64,000 nucleotides of DNA from Alphaproteobacteria bacterium (GCA_020632875.1 JACKET010000012.1:76001-140000); one strand, 5' to 3'; positions 26,565-36,833 are shown, counted from the first letter of the stretch. Translations and numbers: made by a program. The notes: generated by a model not told the origin, from the sequence alone.

Positions 26565-29066
26565 CTACTGCTCCCAGAGCCTCGCGACGACCGTGGTGAT
26601 GTTGTCGCCTCCGCCCCCGCGGTTCGCCTGCGCGACGAGGTTCCGGGCGCATTCGAAGGGGTCGTCGTCGCGCACGGCGTCGGCGACGAAGAGCGCGGCT
26701 TCGGGGTGCGTGTCGCCGAGGTAGTCGGTCACGCCGTCGCTGCAGAGCATGAGGCGCTCGCCGGGGACGAGCGTGAAGCTGAAGTGGTGCGCGGGCAGGG
26801 CCTCGGCGCGGGACATCTCGTCGAAGTGGCCGAGATAGCCGACGAGCGCGAAGCCGGCCGGGTCCCACTGCTCGATGAAGTTCAGGTGCCAGGCGCGCAA
26901 TCGCTCGGAGGCCTGGTTCTCGTCGAACGTCAGCAGGCTCGCTCCGTACGGGCCCACGAGGTAGGCGCGCGAATCGCCGAGCCACGCGAGCCAGACGCGG
27001 TTGCCGTACACGAGCGACACGACCGCCGTGGTGCCCATCGGCACGCGCCCGTCGAGGTTGCCGCCCGCGAAGCGCAGCGCGGCTTCGCACACGGCCTGGT
27101 TCGCCATCTTCAGCGCCCGGTCGAGGAACTCGCGGATCTCGGCGGGCTCGGCCTGCACGAGCCGCGGAAGCGCCTGCTCCCACAGGTTCGCGATGACGTG
27201 GGACGCGATTGAGCTCGCCACGTCGCCCGTCCCCGCGTTCGCGGTGCTGATCCCGTCGCACACGACGAGCAGGGAGAGGGGGCCCTTCGTGGAGACGAAC
27301 AGCGCATCCTGGTTCGTCTGGGTGAGCAGGACCTTGGTGCGGCCGATGTGGCTGTCGTACCCGATCTGCAGGCGCGCGGCGGGGTCGCGCTGGGCGTACC
27401 CGCGCTTCTCCTCGGCGATGGCGGCGACCTGCCACAGGGCCTGCCACGCGAGCCCGTCGCGGGGTCGCAGGGAGGGCTCGGGGTGCAGCGCCGCGTCGAG
27501 GGGCGCCAGGGCGGCCGGCGGGAGGAGGGGGATGACGTAGCGCAGGTACGGAACGGCCCGCTGCGCCGGGATGTGTCGCGGCCACTTCCGCCCGAGCAGG
27601 CACTCGAGGAGCAGGACGGCGGCGGTGTAGACGTCGGCCGCGGTGGAGGGCGGCTCGCCGGCGGGACGCGGGATGTCGCCTGCGTCGCCGGGCGCGACCT
27701 CCATCGTCTCGGAGGGCAGCACGAGCGTGCGGTCGGCGCTGGGATTGCAGACCACGCCATCCTTGTGGTGCACGGCCAGCGCGCGGGACAGCGCGAGCCC
27801 CAGGCCCAGGAGCGAGGCCCCCGACCGCGGCGGGAGCTTCGACAGCGGGATGGGGCCCTCGACGGCCTCGGACAGGTCGATCTCGGCGGTGTGCGCCGTG
27901 GAGTCGTCGGTGTCGTCGTAGCCCGCGGTGAGCCCGCGCTCGGGCACGCCCTGGAACGTGTGGCGGAACCACTCGGCGAGCTCGGGGTGGTCGTCGTCGA
28001 GGCGGTCGGCCATCGACTCCTGGTCGACGAGCGCGATGCCGAGCAGCTCGCTCGACAGCCAGGTGGCCGCCTCGACGGCCTCGGACTGGAGCGCCGTGGC
28101 GAGCAGGTCGATCGCGAGGCTCTCGGCGCGGCGGGGCGGCAGGGCCGCGAGCGTGGCGCGGCAGAGGCGCTTCCCGTCCGGCGTGGACGCGAGATCCGCG
28201 AGCGTCTCGACGATGCCCGGCGACTCCCAGCGGGCCAGCGTCGCGGCGAGGCGCCCCTCGTTGTCGAGCGGACCCCCGGCGTCGCAGCCCTTCACCACGC
28301 GGTCGAGGAGCAGGGCGTGGGCGGACTCGGGCAGGTCGTTCGGACCCCAGCTGGCCCTGCGGATGAGGTGGATGATCGCCTCGATCCCATCGGGGCCGGG
28401 AGCCACCATGGCCTGGAGGAGCTCGACGGGCGGGATGTCGGCCGCGGCCTGCAGGGCGAGGTCGCGCACCTGGGAGCCGCCGAGCTTCCACGCCAGGACG
28501 AGGTTCTCGAGGAACGCCTCGCGCGAGATCTCGTTCCGGTGGGCGATCGCGAGATCGAGCCTGCGGCTGGGCGAGAGCGCGGGGTTGCGGAGGCGGGCCT
28601 CGGGGCCACCGGCCTCCTCCTCGCGGGCGAGCTGGACGGTGTCGGCCTCGAGGGTGAAGCGCTCGTCCTCCTCGATCACGGGTCGGAGGGTCTCCCACCA
28701 GCGGCTCGCCGCTTCGGTGGTCATGAGGCCGCGGCCCACGATCCAGTCCTCGAGGTCTTTCCGGGTCTGCGCGCCGATCAGGTCGCCGAGCAGCAGGGCG
28801 AGCGCTTCGACCGGCTTGCCGGCGAGCAGCTCGACGAGCCCTTCGCGATCGTTCATCGCGCGGTCGAAGAAGCCGTGCTCCGGGCACAATGCGTACACGC
28901 GCATCAGCACGTCGTGCGCCACGCGGCCCGGCAGGTTCTCGCCCTCGCCCTCCCAGTCGAGGAGGACCGACGCGGGCTCGACCTCGCTCACGCGGGCGAA
29001 TCCGAACGCCGAGTGGTACAGCACGCTCGACGGCCGAACGGCTCCGATGTCCCGAATGGGCCTCAT
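26565..29066 (-). CDS. Pseudokinase-like/PP2C phosphatase fusion with helical N-terminus
   Basis: An 833-residue cytosolic protein. The N-terminal 300 residues are helical; the segment DLEDWIVGRGLMTTEAASRW and its context resemble the non-catalytic part of GreA/GreB-like proteins of myxobacteria (tentative). At about 395-545 a kinase C-lobe-like region lacks HRD and DFG (HHKDGVVCNPSADRTLV where HRD is expected; later DVYTAAVLLLECLLGR). At about 558-830 is a PP2C phosphatase with VCDGIS, MGTTAVV, WLGDSRAYL, LCSDGVTD and GGGGDNITTVV. It should remove phosphate from proteins phosphorylated by kinases such as its downstream neighbour. ATG 29066 follows ACATTAAAC closely; divergent from the HD gene. 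Confidence 0.85.
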   Translation of the reverse strand: MRPIRDIGAVRPSSVLYHSAFGFARVSEVEPASVLLDWEGEGENLPGRVAHDVLMRVYALCPEHGFFDRAMNDREGLVELLAGKPVEALALLLGDLIGAQTRKDLEDWIVGRGLMTTEAASRWWETLRPVIEEDERFTLEADTVQLAREEEAGGPEARLRNPALSPSRRLDLAIAHRNEISREAFLENLVLAWKLGGSQVRDLALQAAADIPPVELLQAMVAPGPDGIEAIIHLIRRASWGPNDLPESAHALLLDRVVKGCDAGGPLDNEGRLAATLARWESPGIVETLADLASTPDGKRLCRATLAALPPRRAESLAIDLLATALQSEAVEAATWLSSELLGIALVDQESMADRLDDDHPELAEWFRHTFQGVPERGLTAGYDDTDDSTAHTAEIDLSEAVEGPIPLSKLPPRSGASLLGLGLALSRALAVHHKDGVVCNPSADRTLVLPSETMEVAPGDAGDIPRPAGEPPSTAADVYTAAVLLLECLLGRKWPRHIPAQRAVPYLRYVIPLLPPAALAPLDAALHPEPSLRPRDGLAWQALWQVAAIAEEKRGYAQRDPAARLQIGYDSHIGRTKVLLTQTNQDALFVSTKGPLSLLVVCDGISTANAGTGDVASSIASHVIANLWEQALPRLVQAEPAEIREFLDRALKMANQAVCEAALRFAGGNLDGRVPMGTTAVVSLVYGNRVWLAWLGDSRAYLVGPYGASLLTFDENQASERLRAWHLNFIEQWDPAGFALVGYLGHFDEMSRAEALPAHHFSFTLVPGERLMLCSDGVTDYLGDTHPEAALFVADAVRDDDPFECARNLVAQANRGGGGDNITTVVARLWEQ

Positions 29067-29105
29067 TGCGGCGCGGTTTAATGTCTCCAGGCGAGGACCG
29101 GTAGC

Positions 29106-30386
29106 GTGGAAGTCCGAGATCCCATCCATGGCGGTATGCGACTGACGGCCAGCGAGGTCGCGGTGGTCGACGATCCGTGGGTGCAGCGGCTGCGGAACAT
29201 CGCGCAGACGGGCTTCGCGCACCTGCCGTTCCCCGGTGCCACGCACACGCGCTTCAGCCACTCGCTCGGCGTGATGCACCTCGCGGGGCGGGCGTTCGAC
29301 AGCGCCTACAAGGACTGGGTCTTCGACAAGCCCGACGCGCGCGACCGGTTCCGGCAGCTCGTGCGCATCGCGGCCCTCTGTCACGACATCGGGCACGCGC
29401 CCTTCAGCCACTGCACCGAGTTCGCGATGCCGATGCTGCGCGAGCTCGGCGTGACCTGGGCACGTGACGCCGACCGCCGCGCCACGCACGAGGACTACAC
29501 GCTCGCCATCCTCGAGAAGACCGGCCTCGCGCGGTCGATCGAGGCGAACTTCCCGTTCACCTCGCGGCACGTCGCCGCCCTGATCTCGGGGGAGGTGCGC
29601 GTCACGGGCGACTTCTTCTGGGACGGGGGCTTCGACCACCGGCGGCTGCTGTCGCAGATCGTGAGCAGCGAGCTGGACGTCGACCGGCTCGACTACCTCG
29701 TGCGCGACGCGTACTTCTCGGGGGCGACCTACGGCCACGTCGACGTCGACTGGCTGATCAGCAACCTCAGCGCCTGGCCGAAAGACGGGCAGGTCTGGCT
29801 GGCGCTGCAGGGCCGCGCCATCTACGCGTTCGACGACTTCCTCATCTCGCGCCACCACATGTTCCTCATGGTGTACTTCCACCACGAGTCCGTGGTCTTC
29901 GAGGAGATGCTGAAGCGCTACCTGGCCCAGCCGGACTGTGACTGGGTCCTGCCCGCCGGGCTCGACGCGTACCTCGAGGTCGACGACATCGCGCTGCGCC
30001 AGCACCTCCGGTCGGTCGACGACTCCTGGGCGAACCGCGTCACCCAGCTCCGCCCGTGGACACGGGTGGTCGAGCGGCACGGCAACCCGGTCCAGGCGAG
30101 CGTCGAGATCGAAGAAGCGGTGCTCGTGAAGGAGGGCTTCGACCCCATCGCGGTCACGAGCACGGGCCGGCTGTCGCGCTACGCGGTCGTGGGCCGCAAG
30201 CGCCGCAGCGCGCCCAGCATCTACGTCCTGAACGACGGCCAGCGCGCGACGCGCCTCGACGAAGCCACCGAGGTGTTCGAGCGGTACCGCGAGGCCCGCT
30301 GCATCTCGCGGCTCTACGTGGCGCCCGAAGACGTGCAGGCCGCGAAGGCCGTGCTCGACGGGCTGGAGCCGCGCTCGGGGTATTAG
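29106..30386 (+). CDS. HD-domain phosphohydrolase (SAMHD1/dGTPase-like)
   Basis: A 426-residue enzyme with the HD metal site: H in THTRFSHSLGVMHLAGR, HD in ALCHDIGHAPFSH and the distal D in SSELDVDRLDYLVRDA. The start MEVRDPIHGGMRLT matches the YdhJ/SAMHD1-like group, which hydrolyses deoxynucleoside triphosphates or related phosphates. This would fit the deoxynucleoside theme elsewhere in the window, but no link is shown. GTG 29106 sits right at the conserved N-terminus. It is divergent from the PP2C fusion (40 bp) and convergent with the hybrid histidine kinase (8-bp gap). Confidence 0.9.
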   Translation: MEVRDPIHGGMRLTASEVAVVDDPWVQRLRNIAQTGFAHLPFPGATHTRFSHSLGVMHLAGRAFDSAYKDWVFDKPDARDRFRQLVRIAALCHDIGHAPFSHCTEFAMPMLRELGVTWARDADRRATHEDYTLAILEKTGLARSIEANFPFTSRHVAALISGEVRVTGDFFWDGGFDHRRLLSQIVSSELDVDRLDYLVRDAYFSGATYGHVDVDWLISNLSAWPKDGQVWLALQGRAIYAFDDFLISRHHMFLMVYFHHESVVFEEMLKRYLAQPDCDWVLPAGLDAYLEVDDIALRQHLRSVDDSWANRVTQLRPWTRVVERHGNPVQASVEIEEAVLVKEGFDPIAVTSTGRLSRYAVVGRKRRSAPSIYVLNDGQRATRLDEATEVFERYREARCISRLYVAPEDVQAAKAVLDGLEPRSGY

Positions 30387-30394
30387 CCTGTCGG

Positions 30395-32476
30395 CTAAAG
30401 GGCGAGCGTCGACTCGACCATGCTCTCGAGGATCTTCCGGTCGATCGGCTTGCGCAGCAGCCCGCTGGCGCCGAGGGCGCGTGCGACGGTCTCTTCGCCT
30501 TCGGCCGTGAGCACGATGACCTTCATCCGCGTCTCGTCGAAGTCCTCGCGGAGCCGCGCCAGCACGGCCCAGCCGCTGACCCGCGGCATCTGCACGTCGA
30601 GCAGCACGAGGTCGGGCTCGTGGGACTCGGCCCACAGCAGGCCCTCTTCGGGCTCGGACGTGCTGATGACCCGGCGCCCGGGGCTCGCCAGCAGGCGGCT
30701 CACCAGCTCGAGCGCGCTGGGGTCGTCGTCGATGTGCAGGATGAGGACCTCGCCCTCTTCCTTCGGCCGCGGGGCGGCGCGGCGGATGCGCCCCCCCGGC
30801 GTGCGGAGCTGCTGTAGCTCGCCGACCGGCAGCTCGACGGTGAAGGCCGTGCCCCGACCGGGCTTGCTGTCGACGTGGATCTCGCCGCCCATCATCCGCG
30901 TGAACGCGCGGGTGATGGAGAGCCCGAGCCCCGTGCCGCCGTAGCGACGCGAGGTGCTCTCGTCGGCCTGCGCGAAGGGCTCGAAGATGCGGTTCGCCTG
31001 GACCTCGTCCATGCCGATGCCGGTGTCGGCGACCGTGAAGCGCAGCCAGGGCATGCCGTCGCGCTTCCAGCTCTCGATGTCGAGCCGGATCTCGCCCTTC
31101 TCGGTGAACTTCGACGCGTTCGACAGCAGGTTGAGCAGGATCTGCCGCGTCTTCTGTGGGTCGAGGCGCACCGTGCCCCCCTCGTGGTCGTTCGACACGG
31201 GGAACCGGAGCCCCTGCGCCTCGATCCGCGGCCGGATGGTGTCGACGACGTCGTTCACCAGCGCGTTCACGTCGACATCTTCGAGCCGGAGCTCCATCTT
31301 GCCGGCCTCGACCTTGGACAGATCGAGGATGCCGTTGATGAGCCCGAGGAGGTGGCGACCGGCGCCCCGGATGCGGTCGAGATCGTCGCGCTGGTGGGCC
31401 TCGAGGAGCTCTTCGCCGAGCAGCTCGGCATACCCGATGATCGCGTTGAGCGGCGTGCGGAGCTCGTGGCTCATGTTCGCGAGGAACTGGCTCTTCGCCT
31501 GGTTGGCCGCGTCGGCCTGCTCGTGCGCGCGCTTCACGGTCTCGACCGCGGCCTGCTGGACGGTCATGTCGGACAGCACCCACACGAAACCGCCGACCTG
31601 GTTGGTGTTCGAGGGCAGGCGCCCGCGCGAGAGCAGCACGGGGAGCTGGCGGCCGTCGCCGCGCTTCACCTTCGACGAAGCGGCCGAGACCACCTGGGAG
31701 TCGAGCAGCTGCGGGTCGACGAGCACGTCGGTCATGGAGCGCCCGAGCAGCTCGTCGCGATGGAGGCCGAGCTGCTCGGTCGCGGCGGGGTTCACGTCGG
31801 TGATGACGTTGGTCGGGTCGGTCACCAGGATCATGTCGCGCACGGCGCCGATCACGTTGTCGAGGTGGGCCTTCGAGACCGAGGTGCGCTCGAGCTGGTC
31901 GAGCGCGTCGTCGAGCGCGGCCCGCTGCTTCTCGAGCGCATCGATCCCGTCGTGGTACAGCCGCGACACGACCCCCACGACCATGGCGAGGAAGCCCGCT
32001 CCGACCACGAAGCTCAGCAGGTCGACCCACCGGCTCGGCGTGTAGACCTGCTGCGCGGACAGGGTGTCGCCCATCGCGGTGAACGCGATCCCCACGACGA
32101 ACACGGCCCCCACGACGGTCGCGGCCGAGGGGAGGGGGAGGAGCAGGGCCGCGAGCACGACCACGACGGCGTTCACGCCGAATGCCGCGCTCTCGATGCC
32201 CCCCGTCACCGCGGCGCCGATGTTCACGACGATGTACGCGGTGACGACCATCAGGTGGGCGGCCGTGCCGAGCAGGCCCCGCCGCACCGCCATCAGCGCG
32301 AGGGCGAGTGCCAGCAGCACGACGCCGTAGCCCAGCACCGTGCCGGCGTTCGGCTGCGCGACGACGTTCACGACGCCGCCGACACAGGCCGTGACGAGCC
32401 CCGCCGCCAACGAGCCCACGAGCACGCGCGCCCGATGCCGATCGGGTCGGGGAACGCCCTCGATGAACCAGTCCAT
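30395..32476 (-). CDS. Membrane hybrid histidine kinase with C-terminal receiver
   Basis: A 693-residue sensor. Five or six spans fill residues about 20-185. A PAS domain follows ([20 protein letters not shown]). The HisKA box [14 protein letters not shown] places the phospho-accepting His at about 337. The HATPase domain has [15 protein letters not shown] and GGTGLGLS. The C-terminal receiver has IDDDPSA, the phospho-acceptor Asp in LLDVQMP (about D627), Thr in VLTA and Lys in LRKPID. No DNA-binding output is attached, so phosphate is probably passed on to another protein. ATG 32476 was chosen; GTG 32491 is possible. Divergent from the acyl-CoA dehydrogenase. Confidence 0.93.
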   Translation of the reverse strand: MDWFIEGVPRPDRHRARVLVGSLAAGLVTACVGGVVNVVAQPNAGTVLGYGVVLLALALALMAVRRGLLGTAAHLMVVTAYIVVNIGAAVTGGIESAAFGVNAVVVVLAALLLPLPSAATVVGAVFVVGIAFTAMGDTLSAQQVYTPSRWVDLLSFVVGAGFLAMVVGVVSRLYHDGIDALEKQRAALDDALDQLERTSVSKAHLDNVIGAVRDMILVTDPTNVITDVNPAATEQLGLHRDELLGRSMTDVLVDPQLLDSQVVSAASSKVKRGDGRQLPVLLSRGRLPSNTNQVGGFVWVLSDMTVQQAAVETVKRAHEQADAANQAKSQFLANMSHELRTPLNAIIGYAELLGEELLEAHQRDDLDRIRGAGRHLLGLINGILDLSKVEAGKMELRLEDVDVNALVNDVVDTIRPRIEAQGLRFPVSNDHEGGTVRLDPQKTRQILLNLLSNASKFTEKGEIRLDIESWKRDGMPWLRFTVADTGIGMDEVQANRIFEPFAQADESTSRRYGGTGLGLSITRAFTRMMGGEIHVDSKPGRGTAFTVELPVGELQQLRTPGGRIRRAAPRPKEEGEVLILHIDDDPSALELVSRLLASPGRRVISTSEPEEGLLWAESHEPDLVLLDVQMPRVSGWAVLARLREDFDETRMKVIVLTAEGEETVARALGASGLLRKPIDRKILESMVESTLAL

Positions 32477-32578
32477 GAGCGAGCTCAGCACCGCCTCCGG
32501 CTGCGCAACATACCGCGTTCCGGCACCGGCGCCGTCGTGATACCGGGGCGGCCTTCGAACCCCAGGACAGGAGTCACC

Positions 32579-33727
32579 ATGATCGGGTTTTCGCTCACCG
32601 AGGAGCAGGAGCAGCTGCGCGACCTCGCCCACGAGTTCGCCGCCAACGAGATGCGTCCGGCCTCTCCGCACCACGACCAGACGGGCGAATACCCGTGGGA
32701 GATCATCAAGAAGGCCCACGAGATCGGCCTCATGAACACCCACATCCCCGAGCGCTGGGGCGGGCTCGGCCTCGGCGCGCTCGACGCGACCATCATCAGC
32801 GAGGAGATCGCCTGGGGCTGCACGGGAATCGGCACGGCGATGGAGGCGAACAGCCTCGCGCTCCAGCCCGTCATCGAAGGCGCGAGCGACTACCTGATGG
32901 AGAAGTACGTCGCGCCGATGGTCGAGACGCCCACCATGGCCGCGTACGCGGTGACCGAGCCCGGAGCCGGCTCCGACGTGGCCGGGATGCGCTCGACGGC
33001 GGTGCGCAAGGGCGACCACTACGTGCTCAACGGCAGCAAGATGTGGATCACGAACGCCGGCGTGGCCGAGTGGTTCTTCGTGGTCGCGTACACCGACCGC
33101 GGCGCGAACTACAAGGGCATGACCGCCTTCCTCGTCGAGAAGGGCTGGAAGGGCGTCGAGGTCGGCAAGAAGGAATGGAACATGGGCCAGCGCTGCAGCG
33201 ACACGCGCGGCGTCACGTTCGCCGACGTCGAGGTGCCGGTCGAGCACGTCGTGGGCACCGAGGGTCAGGGCTGGAAGCTCGCGATGGGCGCCTTCGACCA
33301 CACCCGTCCGGTCGTCGCGTCCGCGGCGGTGGGTCTCGCGCGCGCCGCCATGGAGCACGCCGCGGCGTACTCCCTCGAGCGTCAGGCGATGGGCAAGCCG
33401 ATCGCCATGCACCAGGCGGTGAGCTTCATGATCGCCGACATGGCGAAGGACATCGAGGCCGCCCGCCTCCTCGTCCGCCAGGCCGCGTGGCTGAAGGACA
33501 ACCACCAGAACAACACGATGCACGCGTCCATGGCGAAGGCCTTCGCGGCCGATGCCGCGCACCGCATCGCGTCCGACGCCGTCCAGGTGTTCGGCGGGTA
33601 CGGCTTCAACACCGAGTACCCGGTCGAGAAGCTCCTCCGCGACAGCAAGATCTTCCAGATCTACGAGGGTACCTCGCAGATCCAGCGGCTCATCATCGCG
33701 CGCGAGCTGTTGATGCGCGGTCGCTGA
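32579..33727 (+). CDS. Acyl-CoA dehydrogenase
   Basis: A 382-residue FAD enzyme of fatty-acid or branched-chain acid oxidation, the usual family length. It shows [15 protein letters not shown] and MWITNAG (FAD/substrate binding), and a C-terminal YEGTSQIQ with the catalytic Glu at about 363. [11 protein letters not shown] is also typical. AGGAG lies 6 bp before the ATG. It appears monocistronic; the OmpA-like gene begins 61 bp downstream after a CTAGTAG sequence that may be its own promoter. Chain-length specificity cannot be told. Confidence 0.95.
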   Translation: MIGFSLTEEQEQLRDLAHEFAANEMRPASPHHDQTGEYPWEIIKKAHEIGLMNTHIPERWGGLGLGALDATIISEEIAWGCTGIGTAMEANSLALQPVIEGASDYLMEKYVAPMVETPTMAAYAVTEPGAGSDVAGMRSTAVRKGDHYVLNGSKMWITNAGVAEWFFVVAYTDRGANYKGMTAFLVEKGWKGVEVGKKEWNMGQRCSDTRGVTFADVEVPVEHVVGTEGQGWKLAMGAFDHTRPVVASAAVGLARAAMEHAAAYSLERQAMGKPIAMHQAVSFMIADMAKDIEAARLLVRQAAWLKDNHQNNTMHASMAKAFAADAAHRIASDAVQVFGGYGFNTEYPVEKLLRDSKIFQIYEGTSQIQRLIIARELLMRGR

Positions 33728-33788
33728 TCGCGGGTTGTCGGCCGATCCTGGTGGGGCTAGTAGATCCCCGCCCCGCCAGAGAGAGCCG

Positions 33789-34535
33789 ATGTCCTTGTCC
33801 ACGATGGGTCGCACCGCACTCAACCTCTGCCTCGTCGCGGCCATCCCGGTCATGCTCGGGGCCAAGGGCAAGTGCCGGCGAGCGCCGCCCGACGTCGACA
33901 CCGATACGGTGGTCACCGACCCCGTCCAGAGCGTCGAGGTCGCGCTGCAGGTCGTCAGCGCGTCCCCCAGCACGGTTCAGCCCGCCACGCCCACCCCGAT
34001 GAAGGTGTACGGGGCGGGCTTCGAGCAGGGCGCCACCGTGGGCATCGGCGCGTTCCGCGTGTCCCCCGTCACGGTCGTCGACCCGAACACCCTGTCGTTC
34101 ACCGCACCCGGCCTGTCCGAGGGCACGCACGACCTGATCGTCACGAACCCCGACGGCAAGTCGTCGTCCCTCAAGGGCGCCATCCGCGCGGTCGGCTCGG
34201 TCGACGACAGCTGCGCGCAGATGGCGATGTACTTCGACCTCGACTCGGCCACGCTGTCGGGCACGGCCCGGTCGGCGCTCGAGTCCGCGATGCCGTGCCT
34301 CAAGGGGCGCTCGCTCATCCGCCTCGAGGGTCACGCCGACGAGCGCGGCACCACCGACTACAACCTCGCGCTCGGCCAGCGCCGCGCCGAGGCGGTGATG
34401 CGGTACCTCGTCAACAACGGCGTCCCTCCGAACAAGCTGCCCATCGTCTCGTACGGCGAAGAGCGGCCCGCCGACCCCAGCCACTCCGAAGCGGCCTGGG
34501 CGAAGAACCGGCGGGTCGACATGCGCGCGCAGTAG
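33789..34535 (+). CDS. OmpA/Pal-like envelope protein with IPT/TIG-like domain
   Basis: A 248-residue secreted protein with an N-terminal hydrophobic signal. Residues about 50-130 look like an IPT/TIG immunoglobulin-like domain (VVSASPSTVQPATPTPMKVY; GLSEGTHDLIVTNPDG). The C-terminal 110 residues are an OmpA-like peptidoglycan-binding domain: YFDLDSATLSG, LEGHADERGTTDYN, LGQRRAEAVMRYL, AKNRRVDM. It probably ties the outer envelope to the cell wall. No lipobox Cys is evident. argS starts 66 bp downstream. Confidence 0.9.
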   Translation: MSLSTMGRTALNLCLVAAIPVMLGAKGKCRRAPPDVDTDTVVTDPVQSVEVALQVVSASPSTVQPATPTPMKVYGAGFEQGATVGIGAFRVSPVTVVDPNTLSFTAPGLSEGTHDLIVTNPDGKSSSLKGAIRAVGSVDDSCAQMAMYFDLDSATLSGTARSALESAMPCLKGRSLIRLEGHADERGTTDYNLALGQRRAEAVMRYLVNNGVPPNKLPIVSYGEERPADPSHSEAAWAKNRRVDMRAQ

Positions 34536-34601
34536 CGGTTCCGGGCGGCCCGGCCCTCCCGACGCGGGCGCGTTATCGGGGACTGCTCCAGGAGGCCCAC
34601 C

Positions 34602-36419
34602 GTGACGCTAGCCAGCGCGCTGACCGCGCTCGTCAATCAGGCCGTCGACACCGCGGGATTCGCGGGTCAGGCGGTTCCGCCCGTCGTGCCGACCAACAAC
34701 CCCGAGCACGGGGATTACCAGTCGAACGTGGCGCTGCGTCTGGGCCGATCCCTCGACGAGAAGATCGAAGCGGCGGGGCGCATCGTCGCGAGCCTGCCCG
34801 CGAACGACCTGATCGAGAGCTGCGAGGTGGTGAAGCCCGGCTTCATCAACTTCCGCCTGTCGCCCGTCGGGATGGCCCGCACGCTCGAGGCCGCCGCGAA
34901 CAGCGCGACGAACGGCGTGCCCCAGCACGGCGGCACGCTGGTCATCGACTTCAGCAGCCCCAACATCGCGAAGCGCTTTCACGTCGGGCACCTGCGCAGC
35001 ACGGTGATTGGCGACGCCATCCACCGGATCTACGAGGCCTGCGGCTGGAGGGTCGTGGCCGACAACCACCTCGGCGACTGGGGCACCCAGTTCGGCAAGC
35101 TGATCGTGGCGTGGAACGAGTGGCGCGACGAGCTGGCCTACGAAGAAGACCCGATCCACGAGGTCCAGCGGCTCTACCAGCACTTCAACCAGGTCGCGGA
35201 CGACGAAGACGCCGTGATCAAGGCGCAGTGCGACGAAGACGCCCTGAAAGAGGACGTGGTCGCCGAGATGACCCGCGTGGCGAAGGAGCTGCGGCTGTTC
35301 CCCACGTGGTCCGACCGCGCGCGGGAGGAGACCGCGAAGCTCCAGCGCGGCGATCCCGCCAACATCGCGCTGTGGGAGAAGTTCGTCGACGCGAGCATGC
35401 GCGAGTTCGACGCGATCTACGCGCGGATGGGCGTGGAGTTCGACGAGACGCTCGGCGAGAGCGCGTACCGCAACGAGCTCCAGGACCTCGTCGACGAGTG
35501 GGTCGCCGCCGGAGTCGCTGAAGAGTCGCAGGGCGCCATCGTCATCCCGTTCACGAAGGCCGACGGCAAGGGCCTCTCCGCGCCGCTGCTCGTCCGGAAG
35601 CGCGACGGCTCGGCGCTCTACGGCACCACGGATCTCGCGACCATCAAGCACCGGATGCTCTCCTGGGCGCCCGACCGCATCGTGTACGTCGTCGACAGCC
35701 GCCAGCAGGGGCACTTCCGGCAGGTCTTCGCAGCCGCGAAGAAGCTCGGGTACGACCGCCTGTCGAACGGGGGCGAGCGCGAGCCCGTTCACTTCGAGCA
35801 CGCGTGGTTCGGCACCCTCCGGTTCGCGGATGGCGCCATCGCGTCCACCCGTGCGGGCGCCACGGCGAACCTGGTCGACGTGCTCGACCAGGCGGTGGGC
35901 CGCGCCCGTGCTGTCGTCGAGCAGAAGTCCGACCACCTCCCCGAAGACGAGAAGGCCGCCATCGCCGAGATCGTCGGCGTGGGCACGGTGAAGTACTTCG
36001 ACCTCCGCCAGAACCCGCAGAGCGACATCACGTTCGACTGGGACGAGTCGCTCGCCCTCAACGGGAACACGGCCGTCTACCTGATGTACGCCCACGCCCG
36101 GTGCCGCTCGATCCTGCGGAACGCCGAGCGCGACGTGCCGGTGTCCGGCATCGTCGTCTCGCACGCCCTCGAGCGCGAGCTCGTCCTGGCGCTGAACCGC
36201 CTGCGCGAGGTCGTGTGGGAGTCCGCCGAGACGTACCGCCCGAACCTCGTGGCCGACCAGCTGTACACGATTGCCAGTGTCCTGGCGCGGTTCTGGAACG
36301 ACTGCCGGGTGCTCGGCAGCGACGAGGAGGGGAGCCGGCTCGCCCTGGTCCGCGCGACGGCGGACTCGATGCGATTCGGGCTCGGTCTGCTCGGGATCGA
36401 CGCGCCCGAGCGCATGTAG
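34602..36419 (+). CDS. argS: Arginyl-tRNA synthetase
   Basis: A 605-residue class I aminoacyl-tRNA synthetase that charges tRNA-Arg. The HIGH motif is HVGH in SSPNIAKRFHVGHLRS. An N-terminal tRNA-binding domain (residues 1-90) and a C-terminal DALR domain (ending RFGLGLLGIDAPERM) are present. The KMSKS-equivalent loop reads ASTRAG, degenerate as in many ArgS. VVDSRQQGHFRQVF matches the nucleotide/arginine pocket. The GTG start lies 6 bp after GGAGG. GTTATC at 34573-34578 could be a -10 element. It is followed by a 540-bp gap without genes. Confidence 0.97.
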   Translation: MTLASALTALVNQAVDTAGFAGQAVPPVVPTNNPEHGDYQSNVALRLGRSLDEKIEAAGRIVASLPANDLIESCEVVKPGFINFRLSPVGMARTLEAAANSATNGVPQHGGTLVIDFSSPNIAKRFHVGHLRSTVIGDAIHRIYEACGWRVVADNHLGDWGTQFGKLIVAWNEWRDELAYEEDPIHEVQRLYQHFNQVADDEDAVIKAQCDEDALKEDVVAEMTRVAKELRLFPTWSDRAREETAKLQRGDPANIALWEKFVDASMREFDAIYARMGVEFDETLGESAYRNELQDLVDEWVAAGVAEESQGAIVIPFTKADGKGLSAPLLVRKRDGSALYGTTDLATIKHRMLSWAPDRIVYVVDSRQQGHFRQVFAAAKKLGYDRLSNGGEREPVHFEHAWFGTLRFADGAIASTRAGATANLVDVLDQAVGRARAVVEQKSDHLPEDEKAAIAEIVGVGTVKYFDLRQNPQSDITFDWDESLALNGNTAVYLMYAHARCRSILRNAERDVPVSGIVVSHALERELVLALNRLREVVWESAETYRPNLVADQLYTIASVLARFWNDCRVLGSDEEGSRLALVRATADSMRFGLGLLGIDAPERM

Positions 36420-36420
36420 C

Positions 36421-36465
36421 CCCGGGAGCCGGGAGCCGGGAGCCTGGAGCCCGGAGCCTGGAGCC
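36421..36465. repeat. Short GGGAGCC tandem repeat after argS
   Basis: Forty-five bases directly after the argS stop contain about six imperfect copies of (G/C)GGAGCC(G/T). No gene is present in 36420-36959 apart from this repeat and the inverted-repeat element. Confidence 0.7.
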
Positions 36466-36510
36466 GCGAGCGGTTGGGGGGGGCGACACTCCCGAACCCC
36501 GATCGCCTTG

Positions 36511-36833
36511 CATCTCGCAGATGACGCAGATGGACGCGGATGACGCAGAAACGCGGCCATCGCGGGTCGGACGTTCTCGTGCCCCGGGCGGCACAGGAAT
36601 CACCCGGCGGTATTCGGCGAGCTCGACTGCCTCGATGGGCCACACGGCTGATTGCACCGCCAGGCCGTTGGCGGGTCCGCTCTCCGGAGCAGCCGAAACG
36701 CCGGCCTGCTCTGGTGAGTCTCGAATCCGATCCGCAAGAAGGCACACTCGGCGCTGCGGGGACGCGAAGGCGCTCGACCCGGGGCCGCCTCGTTTCTGCG
36801 TCATCTGCGTCCTTCTGCGTCATCTGCGTGATG
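36511..36833. repeat. 323-bp element bounded by 46-bp inverted repeats
   Basis: Arms 36511-36556 and 36788-36833 are reverse complements at 42 of 46 positions. Each arm is built from repeats of GATGACGCAGA. The 231-bp core has no credible coding frame. The GACGCAGA core is shared with the inverted repeat at 22965-23155. A MITE/REP-like element or a structured RNA are both possible. Confidence 0.8.

Noticed and set aside
30477..32030. A long minus-strand frame running from the histidine kinase region through the HD gene into the PP2C fusion
   Set aside because: Only its last part (from 29066) is the real PP2C fusion gene; the rest is antisense or out of frame to other genes.
35821..35880. Degenerate KMSKS motif in argS taken as a sign of a broken gene
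   Set aside because: Many arginyl-tRNA synthetases naturally lack a canonical KMSKS; all other core motifs are intact.
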